Assembly (NCBI GenBank): GCA_947095585.1
Contig: OX352765.1
Location: 23,714,254 to 23,778,253, forward strand
DNA: 64,000 nucleotides
Source of the DNA: Nephrocerus scutellatus
Taxonomy: Eukaryota > Arthropoda > Insecta > Diptera > Pipunculidae
Reading direction: 5' to 3'
Below the pieces are notes generated by a model that made no database searches, was not told the DNA's origin, and saw only the letters and a program-made list of their open reading frames with translations. The position numbers and the translations under genes were made by a program. Every line of letters starts with the position of its first letter. The first letter of the stretch is position 1. Positions 10,886 to 22,480 of this stretch are shown one piece after another.

Positions 10886-12305
10886 ATGTTGAAATTATTC
10901 GGTATTGGTAAGCGAGATGCGAGATGTTCCGAATGGGTGCCAAACAATTATATTCCCAAATTAATCAAAAAATGGGAAGCACTCGTATATAGGAAACGAA
11001 AAACTTTACTTGATGAACTCTTGGGCATTTTATTAAACCCGATAGAATATAAAATTGCAAAAATAGCACAGACAATTCAATTTTAATCAAATTGTCTTAT
11101 TCGTTCAAAATATTAGTATAAAGCTGAACATATTTTCGGGCATATAGCCATCGCGGCCGTTCTTGACGAAGCGCATTCCGGACAGATAACTATATTATGA
11201 ATTAACGTGGGTACCTGCAAAAGTGCAAAACCCCACGGTCCTCTTCGGACACGAATTGTACGACAATTGACGGCCACCAACAGAGCCTATCTTACACCCA
11301 TGCCGATTTAAGGGATGACGGCAACCGGTTGCATGATGCGCAACTCTTCGCCGAGCAACTACCGTACTGGTAACATCAGCCGGTCTACTGATTTACCACG
11401 ATTGGTAGCACCAGTGACACTCTGATGTTACCAATACTATGCTCTACCCGCATATGTGTAGTAAACCACAGCCCCCACTTTACATCTCCAGAATAAACTG
11501 GGTCCGCATCCATAGTTGTCCACAGACCGGTCAACCTAACGATCAATTGGCGATTGGCGTTGGGCGAGACAACTCCCGTGGTACCAAAGGCAATCTTGGT
11601 GAGATTAAGTATCAATGATCTCGGTTCGTTCAGATTAGAGTGCCTGGGCGATTGCAAAGCAGACCCTGGCAGCACATTCGTCCCGAACCTCAAAACATAT
11701 CATTTACTACTAGAACCATACGGCAAGCACCACCAAGCAGTCCTAAGCTACCTAGAATAAATATTCTAGGCTCTCCAGTGGTAAAACGGTGTAAGAACAA
11801 GCCGCTAATACGAATAGTCCACCAAATGAAATCTGTCTCTAAGTACCGCTTAAGACCGAAGACATTACCCAATCATGAGCATAATCTAAGTACCCGCAGC
11901 CCTTTTATTTTCTCCATGGTAAGGTCCCGCATCCTACCCATATATAGGGAAGGAAGGCAAATGGATGCTCACCACGGTGTCGTAACCCTGACTGGAGTCC
12001 AATCATGGCTGCCACATCATCCGGGACAGTGACCCATGGTTGATTATCGAGGTTCTGCTCCTCTACTCCTCCTTTTTCAACTCGGGCTTGCAACCGGCTA
12101 CGGCGGAGTTGCGCATTCCGGACATCCAATTTTAAGAAACTTTTTCCAATTTACGGTTCCATTATATCAAACCCTTCCCAAAGTCATAGCGACTGATGTC
12201 AGCCAGAGCTATGGAGAAGAAGTGGTAAACAAAGCAATTTTTGTACACAAGGCAATTGAAAAAAAAGTGAAGCTAAAGCTGGCAGGGAAAAATTCCCAAA
12301 ACTAA
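10886..12305 (+). pseudogene. unidentified reading frame split by a retroposon
   Basis: A 66-codon open frame at 10886-11086 continues in the same frame, through two stops, to about 11184. After removal of the retroposon at 11185-12110 and one copy of the 14-bp duplication, the frame carries on unbroken from 12111 to the stop at 12303-12305. The right part is lysine- and valine-rich (for example NKAIFVHKAIEKKVKLKLAG). I do not recognise the protein. It is not obviously one of the LINE or transposase families here. That the frame resumes exactly across the insertion suggests the target was coding, or once coding, when hit. Confidence 0.45.
11185..12110 (-). mobile_element. 5'-truncated retroposon, family A, 14-bp target duplication
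   Basis: The 926-bp insert is bounded by GCGCATTCCGGACA at 11171-11184 and again at 12111-12124. On the minus strand its 3' two-thirds match the insert at 54190-55013: both contain CCGAACCGAGATC/GAAAGAGCTGAGTCCC-type regions, the conserved GGACGAATGTGCTGCCAGGG block, GAAGAGGACCGTGGGG, and end about 30 bp after GGTAYCCACGT. The 5' ends differ between copies, as expected for target-primed insertion of 5'-truncated transcripts. The upstream 200 bp has a short open frame (12129-11905) but no recognisable domain. Probably the 3' end of a LINE or a dependent retroposon; class not proven. Confidence 0.72.
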
Positions 12306-12309
12306 CTCG

Positions 12310-12600
12310 AAATTCTGCTGCATAGCTGAAGATACGAATTTCTTGAAATCTATTAATTTCTCTCACAGAGAACTGGAACAAGTTCGAGAACTCCGGTCGA
12401 AATGGATTCTATAAAATTAGTTAACAGGTGCTGGAGATGGTGCGGTTACAGAATTTGTGCTTCATGCCGACGGCTATGATTCAGATGAAGTATTTAACAT
12501 TTTATCTAGGAAATTAAAAGATTGTGGATTTGCAGTTTGTGGGACAGGGAAGAACATGAAACAATCTCCACTGAGGCAGTTAGCCCTAAATTATAAATTC
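12310..12600 (+). pseudogene. unidentified coding-like remnant
   Basis: Directly downstream of the interrupted frame, plus-strand frames read smoothly for stretches, for instance HADGYDSDEVFNILSRKLKD followed by CGFAVCGTGKNM, with frameshifts in between. It may be the continuation of the same unknown gene. Nothing identifies the function. Confidence 0.3.
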
Positions 12601-13480
12601 TAAGTAGGTACCTAATACCCGTATGTAGCACAACCAATGGTAATCTTTGCCGCGACCTCCGGAAGCGCGCGTGTAATTTCATCTGCAAGCTCAATCTGTC
12701 ATCTAATAGCTTTACAAATATTCTCATGTTAGACAAATTGTATATCCTTGTTACAAGCGCCTGGAACATCAGCCTAACACATATTAAATTACAAACAATA
12801 ACCTCAAGCCTTGCTGGTAGATAATTTCTGGCGCGTTCCCCAATGCACACAATGTAGCAGCTACAGAGACACCCGAGAAGAAACTAACAAAATAAAATAA
12901 AAATAGAAGGTATGTACTCGTACATGATCCTTAAAGGAGCAAAAAATATTATGCAGAACAAAAACAGAGGCAATGGACGACACGCGCAAATCTCATCTAA
13001 TCGCACATGGAACGTTACATATTTAGCTTTTCGTCGATCGATCGATCGATCGCTCGGTGGTTGACCTTCAATATTCCATATCCCGCTGGTGTATTGGTTT
13101 CAATAACGAGATTTGAAATTTTAGACGAACCATCGAAAAGAACAAAAAAAAAATCGACATTTGTTAGGTGCAGAGGATATGTGTTGACCCTTTTTCTATC
13201 GTGGTGAAATTTTTTACACGACCTTTTGTAAATATGTCAATAAATTGAAGAGAATTATGTTCTCACCGTAGTGTAAACACATAACTGGTGCATAGTTTTC
13301 CTCAATATTGTAAGTTCGACAACCGACAGACAGAAAAAATGGTTAGACTGTCATATTAACGAAGACTAGGAATTTATTCGAAATTTTTGTAGCTATACGA
13401 AACACACTGTTAAACAGGAAACACCATTCTATCATCAGCAGATCATCACTTATCTGCTATCGAATAAAAATATGCCCCAT
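12601..13480. other. no gene; short GATC microsatellite
   Basis: Nothing recognisable except a run of CGAT units at 13035-13052. The minus-strand frame 12850-12506 is open for 114 codons but has no domain and overlaps the remnant on the other strand. Confidence 0.35.
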
Positions 13481-14250
13481 ACATAAGAATGGAGATTTCA
13501 CAATTTACAGCAAACATCGAGCGGTATAACGTTGTTGAGTACCGCGTACAAGATTTTCTGCTCTATTCTTCAAGACAGGATATCCCCATACGTGAAGAAG
13601 TCATCATTGGCCCATACTTGTGCATAGTCAGAGTATAACATCATAAAGCCATGTGGGAATTCAGCATCTCAAATAGACTGACACGGCTATGTAGGTTGAC
13701 CATCACCAATGTCATAAGCCAATTTAAAATATTCGGATAGTGATCGGAAACCCATTCAACATCTAAAACGGGATCCGACAAGGGGATGGAGTGTCCCGCG
13801 TTTTTTTCAACCTGGCGTTGGAGAAAGTAATCAGAGACTCTGACGTAAAGGCGAGTGAAACAATCATGTATAAATCTATTCAGATATTGTCTTACGTAGA
13901 CGATATTGACATTATTGGTAGAAATCCAAGAGCTGTACAGGAAGCTTTTACCCATATTGAGCTAGTGGCACAAAATCTGGGGTTGCAAAATAAATTACTG
14001 GTGGCCAAGTCTGCAAGCGGAAGATCCGACATTGTTCCTTTAAATAAAATAGTGGAGCACGAATTAGAAGAAGTGCAATCGTTTACTTATCTCAGGTCAA
14101 CTTTGGGTGCTTGGCAAAAAGCATTCTCAACTCTTAGCCTTGTTCGAGAGGAAAGTCTTAAGTATAATTGTTGGTACCGTTAGTCAAGAAGGACGATTTC
14201 GGAGACTATATAATGATACCGCGATATCGACATCGTGAATATGCAGGCCA
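13480..14250 (+). mobile_element. RTE-like non-LTR retrotransposon fragment, copy 1
   Basis: Starts inside the RT domain at CCCCATACATAAGAA (protein PIHK) and continues through the region equivalent to YRGITLLSTAYKIF, then has a deletion. The longest open piece, 13791-14183, contains LALEKVIRDSDV, the catalytic box YVDDIDIIGR (the usual YADD changed to YVDD), VQEAF and VEHELEEVQSFTYL. It ends near 14250 in a region shared with the copy at 48.5-50 kb, against an R1-clade element on the opposite strand. Stops and frameshifts make it dead. RTE assignment rests on similarity to insect RTE-type polyproteins. Confidence 0.8.
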
Positions 14251-14304
14251 ATCTTCTGTGTGCATTATAAAAACATATGCGCATCTTTCATATCTAGTAT
14301 CTTT

Positions 14305-15990
14305 TTTTTTATGGCTGTGCCAAAGGTGGGGAATCTTTCAAAGATACCCTTCAGGGGTACTAGCATGCACGATTCGTCAACCTGAATGTTCGTACCAGGA
14401 ATTACGCATACGTACTAAACCCTCCTTACACACTTCAACCACTCTCCCCGCGGGACTGCCGTTAGGTATTACATCACGGGGCTGGTTAGCAGATTATTCT
14501 ATGCCTTCTGCATCTTGTGCTGCTGCTGATCGCCTTATATTTTCGATTCTTCACAGCTCGTTTTGCACATTCGTTACGAATACACAAACTTCTGTCCACT
14601 TATCCTCGGATCTATGCATTTCTTCTAACAGGACGTGTGGACTTGGCAGGTTGCTTCTCCATTCTCTGAAGCGTCTGCAATGGAAAATCGCATGCTCTGT
14701 GTCTTCTTCCATGTCCGGACATGGGCATGGGCAAAAAGGCGAGCTATCGTGTCCAAATCGATAAAGATATTTTCGATAGCCGCCATGGCCTGACAGAAAC
14801 TGCGTTAATTGGCAGTTACCGTGAGGTCGGTTTGTCCAAATCTCGATGTTCGGGATCGGCTTGTAGGTCCATCTTCCTTTCAAACTTATGTCCCACCGGG
14901 CTTGCCATTCAGCCATTGAGGTGGCCTTTTCTTCCTCTTTGATCATTTTGATTGATCGTTGGTCCTGTTGTGATAGGGCTCTTCTATTTTAGATCCTAAG
15001 CATTTCATCTGCTAGGATATCTACTGGAACCATTCCTGCTATAACTAGAGCTGCATCATCCGATATCGTTCGGAAACCGCTGATCGTCCTCAGTGCACTA
15101 AGTCTGTATGTAGACGATATGTGCCTCCTTAATTCCTTATTCGCCAGTGCCTCCGCCCAAACTAGGGCTGCGTAAAGGAGGACTGAGCTTACTACTCTGG
15201 ACATTAGGATTCTTCTTTGATATCCTGGTCCTTCGACGTTTGGCAGTATCCGAGATAATGCTGCCTGCATCTGAGACGCCTTTCTGCTAGAGTAGTCCAC
15301 GTGTAGTTTAAAACGGAGCCTACTGTCAATCATTACTCCTAGGTATTTGACAGAATCCTTGATCTGATGATCTGATTACCAACCCGTATACTTATGTATT
15401 CCACCTTTTCCGGCTGGTAAACAAGACTGCTTCCGTTTTGTGTTCGGCTAATTCCAGACCGGCAGACACTAGCCAGTCCTTGATTTGGACGACTGCTTCG
15501 TTCGTGGCTGACTCTATTTTATGTATTGTTTTTGAGACGGTAACAACAGCGATATCATTAGCGAATCCAAATATGTTTGCTCCTGGTGGTAGTGTTAGTC
15601 TTAGGACTCCATCATACATAATGTTCCATAGAAGGGGGCCAGGCACCGGCCTATGTGGGACTCCTGCGGAGACGTTATAGTACTTTACACCCTCATTGGT
15701 TTCGTACCTCAGCCTTCTATTGCTTAAATAGCTTGAGACTAGTAGTGGCGTGTGATCTTCTTATTTAAGACCAATTTGCAGAGTTAAAGGCGTTTTTTAT
15801 GTCCAGTGTCACTACTGCACAATATTCCTTTGTGCCCCATCGCCACCTTTCTCCTTCTATAGCTTTCTTTGCTATATCGACCACCGCTTTTATGGCGTCG
15901 ACGGTCGAGCGCGATTTTCGAAACCCGAACTGGTGATCTGACATATTAAGCAATCTGTCATATATGATCCGCTCTTATATATTTCCCATT
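14305..15990 (-). mobile_element. R1-clade non-LTR retrotransposon, 5'-truncated, dead
   Basis: Reading 15990 to 14305: the RT core DHQFGFRKSRSTVDAIKAVV and CAVVTLDIKNAFNSANW, a gap, then GPLLWNIMYDGVLRL, the active-site box as FANDIAVV, thumb blocks KASQMQAALSRILPNV and YRLSALRTISGFRTISDDA, and the C-terminal LTQFLSGHGGYRKYL with a CCHC-type finger CPCPCPDMEEDTEHAIFHC. The order and wording are those of R1 elements. A 3' untranslated part ends in a short A-run at about 14311-14304. Frameshifts and the FADD to FAND change disable it. Nearby sequence gives no hint of rDNA. Confidence 0.87.
15553..15561 (-). other. R1 reverse-transcriptase active site, mutated (AND for ADD)
   Basis: The codons read GCT AAT GAT on the minus strand. 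The first metal-binding aspartate of the FADD box is replaced by asparagine. Confidence 0.85.
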
Positions 15991-16024
15991 GTATCATATC
16001 TAGTATCTGTATCTGTATAATTGT

Positions 16025-16135
16025 CAATAATTGAAAAAGCAGCGGTCTGAGTAGTGTGCCTTTAGGTACCCCAGACAAAGTCAGTATAAAAAGGATAGAT
16101 TTTGCAAGCCAGAGATGTCTCATCCACTCCATAAC
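16025..16135 (-). mobile_element. Jockey-type RT scrap
   Basis: Minus-strand frame ending near 16030 reads SILFILTLSGVPKGTLLRPL, the SGVPQGSxLGPLLF block of Jockey-clade reverse transcriptases with changes. It abuts the truncated 5' end of the R1-clade element, so two different elements are joined here. Confidence 0.55.
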
Positions 16136-18145
16136 CCTTAATTATCATATCAATCTATCAATCTATACCAATTTAAAATTAAAAGATTATGAAATGTAAT
16201 CAGATTGCAGCTATACATATATCCCTCTTCTTCCCAATCAATGTTATGTCAACTTGTGAAGTCAGATAATTTTGTTTAGACTGCAATTTGTTAAAAATAT
16301 TGCAATTGACCGTTGATGAGTGGTATAATATACTTACAATATATAGCTCTATGGCGCCAAACATTTCGTTTATAAGACAACCGACCAACAACAAAAGGCC
16401 AAAGAAGAAGATCACCGTTATTGCCCACTTCAGACACAGTTATCGCGTTGCAACAATGTCGAGCTGATGTGTCAACAAAATTATAAATTTGCACGTTGCC
16501 CACTTCCGTTGTCCATTCCGGCCTGAAGGCTGGACAAGTTAAGTTCAAATAAATAGAGCCAACCACCTCCACCGCCCGCCACATCCGCATTCAGCCAGCT
16601 CACAGGAAGTTCTTAGAAATTCTTATCGCATGTACCTACAGCGCATTTGGAAAAAATGCAAAATGTGTTCACAAATGCGCATCCATCAAAATGGCCGGCA
16701 GAAGCGCACAACAAATAGAGGCATCACACAAAAATGGCCTAATTTGGCGTCGTTGGCGTGAAAGAGTTATGTGGCTCATAGGCGCATAGCACACACACCT
16801 AAGGGGTCGGGCGGTTGCATCTCATAAATAATTCAGCGCGGTAATCTTTCGCAGAGCGACTGATGTCGATGTCGGCGAAAAGGCATCCGCCAACGCCCCC
16901 TGCTCGGTTTAATTAATTAATTAATTAGTTTAAACTAAAATTGAAATTCAAAGAAACATTAATATAAATATTCTAAACAGAAAAGGCATTGAAGTCGAGA
17001 AGTTATACGAAGCGTAGTTGGTTATACGGAAGGAGAATGAGAACGCCGCGGACGGCGGACGGATGATGCAGTGCTGGTGCGGTGCTCCGATTCCGTTTCG
17101 GGTTCTTCCGCACTCAGGCCGTCGTCGTCGTCGTCTGTGTTTTAACTTTTAATTAATTAAAATATGAACAAGATACAATGTTGCAGCCAAATGCAAAAAA
17201 TACACAAAGACGAACGATATCATATACGAATGTGCGCGGCTGTGATTCCACCGATGGTGTGGTTAGTGCCATGGTTAAGGCTCTGCTTCTGACATTCGGT
17301 GTAAACGACATTGTGAGCGCCCGCACCGTCCATCCGGTATGCTCATGCGTTTCCCAGTGAGTTCTATTCCATTTCTAATTGAATTAAATTTGCATTGGAA
17401 GTGCCCGCAAAGAAAGGTACATAAGTGTGGGACAGGTGCGTTTTATTCTGCCAAAAGAATGTGGAAGCGTACGAACTATCTGTGTAAAACATCAGATGTC
17501 CTCGAATTTTATCTCCTGAGAGGAACTACCAAGCTGGCAACAAAAATCAAATCATTCAAATCAAACAATTCAGTTCAAGTAAATCTAATATAATTCAAGA
17601 TGAATTCAAGATTGTCCAAGATAAGTGGTGGTAGGTAACCATACTCGGCTTAAATAAGCTTCATTTTGTTTAACAACTTGATGAAGTACCGCCTACAATA
17701 TTTTGAATTGGGCTATCGAACTAAGCTGAATGCAATTGCCATAGAATCAGTGGAACAGCTTCTTTCTCAGCGTCGTATGCCATCAGTTCCTCAGGAATTC
17801 GTTAGAGTTATTTTAGTTTTTTTATGTTTGTTGGCGGCATCAAAGTAGGATCGTCGATCATTGCTGGAACATTCTTCTTCTCAGTTTGTTTGACATTTAA
17901 AAAGAAATGGAGGTGCTTTTCGTAGTGTGCCGAAGCGAAATTGCTCTTGGCTTATTGTATGGTCTTGTTTCTCCCGTTCAATCTGCCAATCTTCACGGAA
18001 GTCAAATATCTATTTAGAAGGAAGTACCTGACGGAGTCGAGAAAATCGAGAGCTCAGTTTACTCATTTATTAAATATAAAAGGGGCATTGGGTTAATCAT
18101 GGGGGCTGAGTACGAAAATGGTACACTGGTTGTACTTAACGTTTA
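16136..18145. other. no gene recognised; GC-richer non-repetitive stretch
   Basis: 16550-17150 is more GC-rich than the surroundings, with a TTAA run (16909-16927) and a GTC run near 17120, and no transposon similarity that I can see. It could be conserved regulatory DNA or an untranslated exon, but no promoter or splice signal decides this. Open frames at 17339-17593 and 17666-17848 match nothing known to me. Confidence 0.3.
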
Positions 18146-18149
18146 TCAT

Positions 18150-18440
18150 ATGCAGCAATTGTGTGGAGGCCACCAAGAACTCGTCTCAAAATGACCAAGA
18201 TGGGACTTAATACACTGCGAAGGTACGTCTGCTTTGGACTAACAGGTACAATTCGCTGCAACCCGGCAGATGCTCTCAATATGCTGCTGAATCTGCCACC
18301 TGTGGATCTAGGTATTCGAGAGGGAAGCACCGCGTGTAAGTAATATATGTCGACTGCTTTGAAAGAGTAACAAATCACTCCATGCGGACATAAGAGTGTG
18401 CATGTGCATTCCATAAGGTTTTGGAACAAATTCCTTCGCT
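18150..18440 (+). mobile_element. LINE fragment, RT C-terminal part (I/LOA/Jockey group)
   Basis: Plus frame near 18200 reads YVCFGLTGTIRCNPADALN then MLLNLPPVDLGIREGS, the block after the RT domain in I, LOA and Jockey-type elements (pattern RxACLxITGAxRTTPTAALExLLxLPPL). About 60 codons survive before stops. It is separate from the next LINE fragment, which carries its own copy of the same block. Confidence 0.65.
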
Positions 18441-18864
18441 TCTGTTTCCTCATTTAACCTTAGAAAGGGTACAATGTATTGTTAACTATATATACCTCTT
18501 CTAATTTTACAAGAGGATATCCTATAGCAGGGAGACTTGGAAATATTCAACTGAGATCCTTAGAATTTTCGAATCAAAATTTCTCAACGAATTTTAAATT
18601 TTAAAAAGTAACACAAAAATTTTATTTTTTATAAAATTGGTGTATTCATTTAAAAGACTGATATATGGCAGTAATACTTGAAAATAATTTGAGGCATATG
18701 GCCACAGGGGCGTCATTCGAGGTTTAAATTTGGGCCACTTTTTCGAACACTACACTGGTCGTATGTCACGAATAACACGAACACGTACTTTTGTACGTGG
18801 TAAGCTTTTGGTAGCTTCTCAAAAAAATCACTTACATAAAAATTAAAAATTTGCCTGTCTGCAA

Positions 18865-20420
18865 ATTAGTGGAGTGCTAAAGACAATACCTACACGTTCC
18901 CTAGAGATGATGCTGCACCTTACTGCTTTGGAAAAAAAGGTACACAGGGAGCGGACAATACGGCTGCGCGACTGTCAGCAACTGGTCAGTGTAAATGTAT
19001 TCCAACCCTCGACAATAAGCCATTTGCTAAAGGTAGAACTGGTGTACTTAGACTATATTTCCAGGCCATCTACCTCACAAGAGAGCAATGGAGTGATAGC
19101 TCGTTACATGAAATTGAGGCAGTGAGATTCATTACGGATGGATCCAAGCTTGGTGGTAAAGAAGGTGAACCGATTGAGGAAGCAATGACCTGGCTGTAAC
19201 ATAAGACAATATCAGTAAGTGATATTCTAATCTATATAGACATCCAGGCGGAAATCAAATCGCTAGAATCAGTCTAGCTGACGTCGGGGTTAGCGTTGAC
19301 CTGCCACACAACTCTCAAGGAGATGAGGAAGTATTTCGACATCTGCAGCATAGTCTGGGTTTCCGGCCACCCCGAAATCGTTTGGAACTGAAAGGCAGAC
19401 GTATTAGCTAGAAATGGCACAAGTTCTACCAAAAATGGCAGTGATAGGGATGCCATTATCAAGGATTAAATTAATGCTTCGGAAAGAAGCGGCAACATTA
19501 AAAAAATAACGTGTGGACGTATGCCAACACATGTAACTATTATACGAGGGTTGTGTGACTTTTTGAATAAAAGATGTTTTTTTTCGGCAAAAAATCTTTT
19601 ATTTCTCAAAATAGCCTCCTTTAAGCTCGATGCATTTAGTCCACTGTTTTTTTCAATTTTTTTTTTACAAATAATTGGTTTTCTCAAGGCCCTCAAAATA
19701 GGCATTTGTTTCAATGATGACCTCATCGTTAGACCCAAATCTCTTACCGCGAAGCCATTTCCTCAGGTTTGGAAACAGTCGCAGGTAATGACACCCGAAA
19801 ACTGTGGCCATGACCTTGCTGGCCGACGAACCCACCTTGCCCTTTTTTGGTATACGTTATCATTGTCTTGATTGTTCTTTGGTCTCTGGTGTGTTGTAAT
19901 GGATCCATATTTCGTGCACGGTTACGAAAAGGCTGTTTCGTTGATGGTTTTTTACGCTTAATCAGCAAACGAAATTCACTTTTTTCCATTATCGTTAAAA
20001 TTCACGAGGTTGTCTGCTTTCAATGGCTGTCAAATACAAACTAAATGACACAGCTTGCTCAAAATGTGACAGTAGTCTATTAAGAGATGACAGTTGACGA
20101 GAGCAATTTGCATTTTACTGCGCGGGACTTATCAAACTGTGTAGCAAGAAAACTTTGGCCTAAGCTAAGCTTAAGCACTGATATCACTGCAAAGAAAAGA
20201 TATAAGAATGACTATATAGGACTGTCTTCTCGGACTACATGCGAGAAGGATAAAGCCTTAGTTCAATGACTTCTGTTGGAACTGCCAGGATATCGACGAG
20301 GTAGAAAAGGTATCGCACTTCCTGTGTACACGCCCGGATCTTGCAGGCATAAGTTTGCAGGCATATTACATATTAAACAACTTATCGGCCGTCGATACCT
20401 GTAAAGTGCGGCACTGTAAA
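18865..20420 (+). mobile_element. I/LOA-like LINE 3' end split by a mariner
   Basis: In order: post-RT block TIPTRSLEMMLHLTALEKKV (18880-18940), RNase H start VRFITDGSKLGGKEGE (from 19125), RNase H middle DIQAEIKSLESV (19245), RNase H end VWVSGHPEI (19350), then a mariner insertion at 19545-20141, then the downstream LWPKLSLS block and a zinc-finger-like CWNCQDIDEVEKVSHFLC (20270-20330). Resumption of the element after the mariner confirms a nested insertion. The frame has many stops. The RNase H catalytic residue in TDGS remains, but the element is dead. It belongs to a different family from the five LOA-like copies elsewhere. Confidence 0.75.
19545..20141 (-). mobile_element. mariner, internally deleted, inside a LINE
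   Basis: On the minus strand, pieces of a mariner transposase are visible: an ETKEQSRQ-like region, the FVGQQGHGHSF region, then the C-terminal PILRALRKPIICKKKIEK. It shares both subterminal regions (GACTTTTTGAATAAAA on the left; GTTGTCTGCTTTCAATGGCT and CTTATCAAACTG on the right) with the mariner at 51065-51960, but both terminal repeats are damaged. TA lies just outside each end (19543-19544 and 20142-20143). At about 600 bp it is less than half a usual mariner. Confidence 0.78.
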
Positions 20421-20640
20421 ATCAGCGAGCGACGAGTTCAACATAAAACACTGTGATGACAAAGTTATATTTTAATTTATTCCTTTTTAGTTATAAAATT
20501 CCACATTCTGCGTTGGCTGCTCGAAACTTGACTGTCTATCTTCAACTGTCAAAAACTAAAACTGATGTCATAAGAGAGTGCACTGTTCAGTGGCACTTTC
20601 AGCATGTATGTTACATGGTCTTCCTTTTATAGAAATAATT
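20405..20640 (-). repeat. probable LTR remnant of the adjacent gypsy element
   Basis: Directly 3' of the gypsy pol remnant on the same strand. It has an AATAAATTAAAATATAAC polyadenylation-like block followed by a GC-richer end, the layout of a retroviral-type LTR. No second LTR is in the window, so this is by position and composition only. Confidence 0.4.
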
Positions 20641-21490
20641 TTGAAAACTTCATCGTAAATTAAACAAATCACCGTTTTGTGGCTTAGAACGACTAGATAA
20701 CCCTAATATGCCCAGCTGCCATAACGAACAGGTGGACGAGAAACACACGGCATGGCTGACCACCAATAGGCCCATCCTCAGATTCGTCTGTGGTGATATT
20801 GTGCCCACTGTCCTCACCATCAGAACAGTTACATTCATCAGGTCTGCGGCTGGTGCCTCATGGAATCATGTATAATTTCTTGTTTAAATAACGACGGTTT
20901 CATCTAAAGATCTCACCTGTTGATATGTCCAGTACCAAAAATCGGTGGCCATTGACTCGATGAACAATTTTACTATAAGACCATTTTCGTATTTTTCTTA
21001 AAAATTACTTTTGATCAATCTCAAGCTTGGACAAGGGACGTGTCTGCGGATCGTAATACAGATTTTGTCGTTCACGCATTTGAATTAAGTTATTTTTGAT
21101 CACATGTTCTGGCAACTGTTCGCGTAATAAGAGTTTGTTACTAATTGTTTTCTTCATTTTGATTCTCCACCCACAAAACAGTTGGGCTGGTGACACTGAC
21201 TTGGAACAAACGGGGAGGCAATATACTACAGCGTGCGGCCGTCAAACGCATGTGGGCGGCCTTCATTCAAACATGTTTTCAGCAAATTCTTCGCGATTCT
21301 CAGCTGGTAATGGTACTCTGTGGATGACCAGGGCTCGAAAATATCAAAGTGATATTGGCCTTTTCAGCGAATTGATGAAATTGTCGTTAATTAAACGGGC
21401 TGTTGTCAGACCGGATTACCGAAGGATATATCTGAAAAAGACACTCTCCAAGAATTTGATTTGAATTGAATTTGTCATTGATTTGTTTTT
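20641..21490 (-). mobile_element. Ty3/gypsy pol remnant, integrase region
   Basis: Minus-strand frames give the integrase core IPSVIRSDNSPFN followed by FHQFAEKANITLIFSSPGHP (the second catalytic aspartate region and the SSPxHPQSNGxAE block, the last part lost), then MSPAQLFCGWRIK (integrase C-terminal), RERQNLYYDPQTRPLSKLE, and a tail resembling the chromodomain-less end of gypsy polyproteins. Frameshifts separate these pieces. No gag, protease, RT or env is present. It is a truncated relic, with the probable LTR downstream. Confidence 0.7.
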
Positions 21491-21769
21491 CAGTTTATCT
21501 GCTACTAGCCAGTTCGAGTACGCGCCCCATCATTGCCAGAAAGCTCAAAAATGATAAAATGGAAAAGGTTATAATCTTATGGTACCATAATGGACCGTCA
21601 CCGGTCTAAGTGTACGAAAGCGGCCACCGAGTCTAACTTAATCCAAACTAAAACAGCATAAACCAATGACGTCACGTCGCCATACAGGAAATAACCTGGA
21701 GTTGTCAAATCTCACAACCTTAAAGGCCAATTGACGGTGCCATTTCTCAAAATCACTTATCAAAAAATT

Positions 21770-22000
21770 TTGATTTCAATCAGTTGCAGGTTGCCGTCGC
21801 TGAAGTGCCATTCTGTTAAAACCACATCTCGTCCGGATCAATGTAATCCATATTTTTAAACAAATTTGGTGAAGATAATGTGGTACAAAATCTATCCACA
21901 GCTCGACGGACGGCGTGCTCAGATGATCGGCTATGTGTGCCATAAAATCATGCACAGTCATCTATTGGACTGAAATTCAAAGTAAATTTGAATAATGCAG
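21770..22000 (-). mobile_element. DDE transposase scrap (mariner/Tc1 superfamily type)
   Basis: On the minus strand around 21845-21790 the sequence reads DPDEMWF, a stop, QNGTSAT, equivalent to the DDMWFQQDGATCHT catalytic block of a group of insect DDE transposases. Upstream about 40 codons fit loosely. Only one catalytic block remains. Confidence 0.5.
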
Positions 22001-22189
22001 CAGCGTTGTTTAAACATAAGTCTATTAGTGATGAGATGTCAAAGTAAAGTGATAATAAAGGTCTAAAGTAAGCATAGCAGCGTTACACCATTATAGTTAA
22101 CCATTTAGTAAGTTCTATCTAAGCAAAAAAAGAAACCCTTGATGATATTTTTTTGTCCTGCCTGATGGCGAAAATATTAACAACTATAT

Positions 22190-22480
22190 ATATTTGGCCA
22201 TCATGCCTTTTCCAGACCAGACTTAAAATGAACACTTTGGAAGGATAAAAAGAGATATTGTTGAATCTAGATCTAGTCCTTTGCTATCTAAAATTAACAA
22301 AGAGATTTAAATAGTTAATCTCTTTGGGAACGGGAATATACATTGGACCGACGGTTGGGATGCTCTGGTTTGGTTTTATCAAACCAACCCACTACAACTA
22401 TGTAACAATAAGACCGAAATACCGTGTCTTTGATGTTTCGTTTTCTCATCACTACCTTGAATCGGCCACTTTTATAATTC
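22190..22480 (-). mobile_element. possible piggyBac-type transposase scrap
   Basis: Minus-strand frame reads SGRFKVVMRKRNI, IVVVGWFDK and RRSNVYSRSQRD, which resembles the IVVxxWxDNK to RWS block of piggyBac transposases. No aspartate triad can be placed, so this is weak. Confidence 0.28.

Noticed and set aside
16905..16930. TTAA-rich patch as a piggyBac insertion site
   Set aside because: It is a simple TTAA microsatellite with no inverted ends or element beside it.
20641..21490. An endogenous errantivirus with envelope gene
   Set aside because: Only integrase and a probable LTR are visible. No env-like frame or signal peptide lies between them, so only a gypsy-type relic is claimed.
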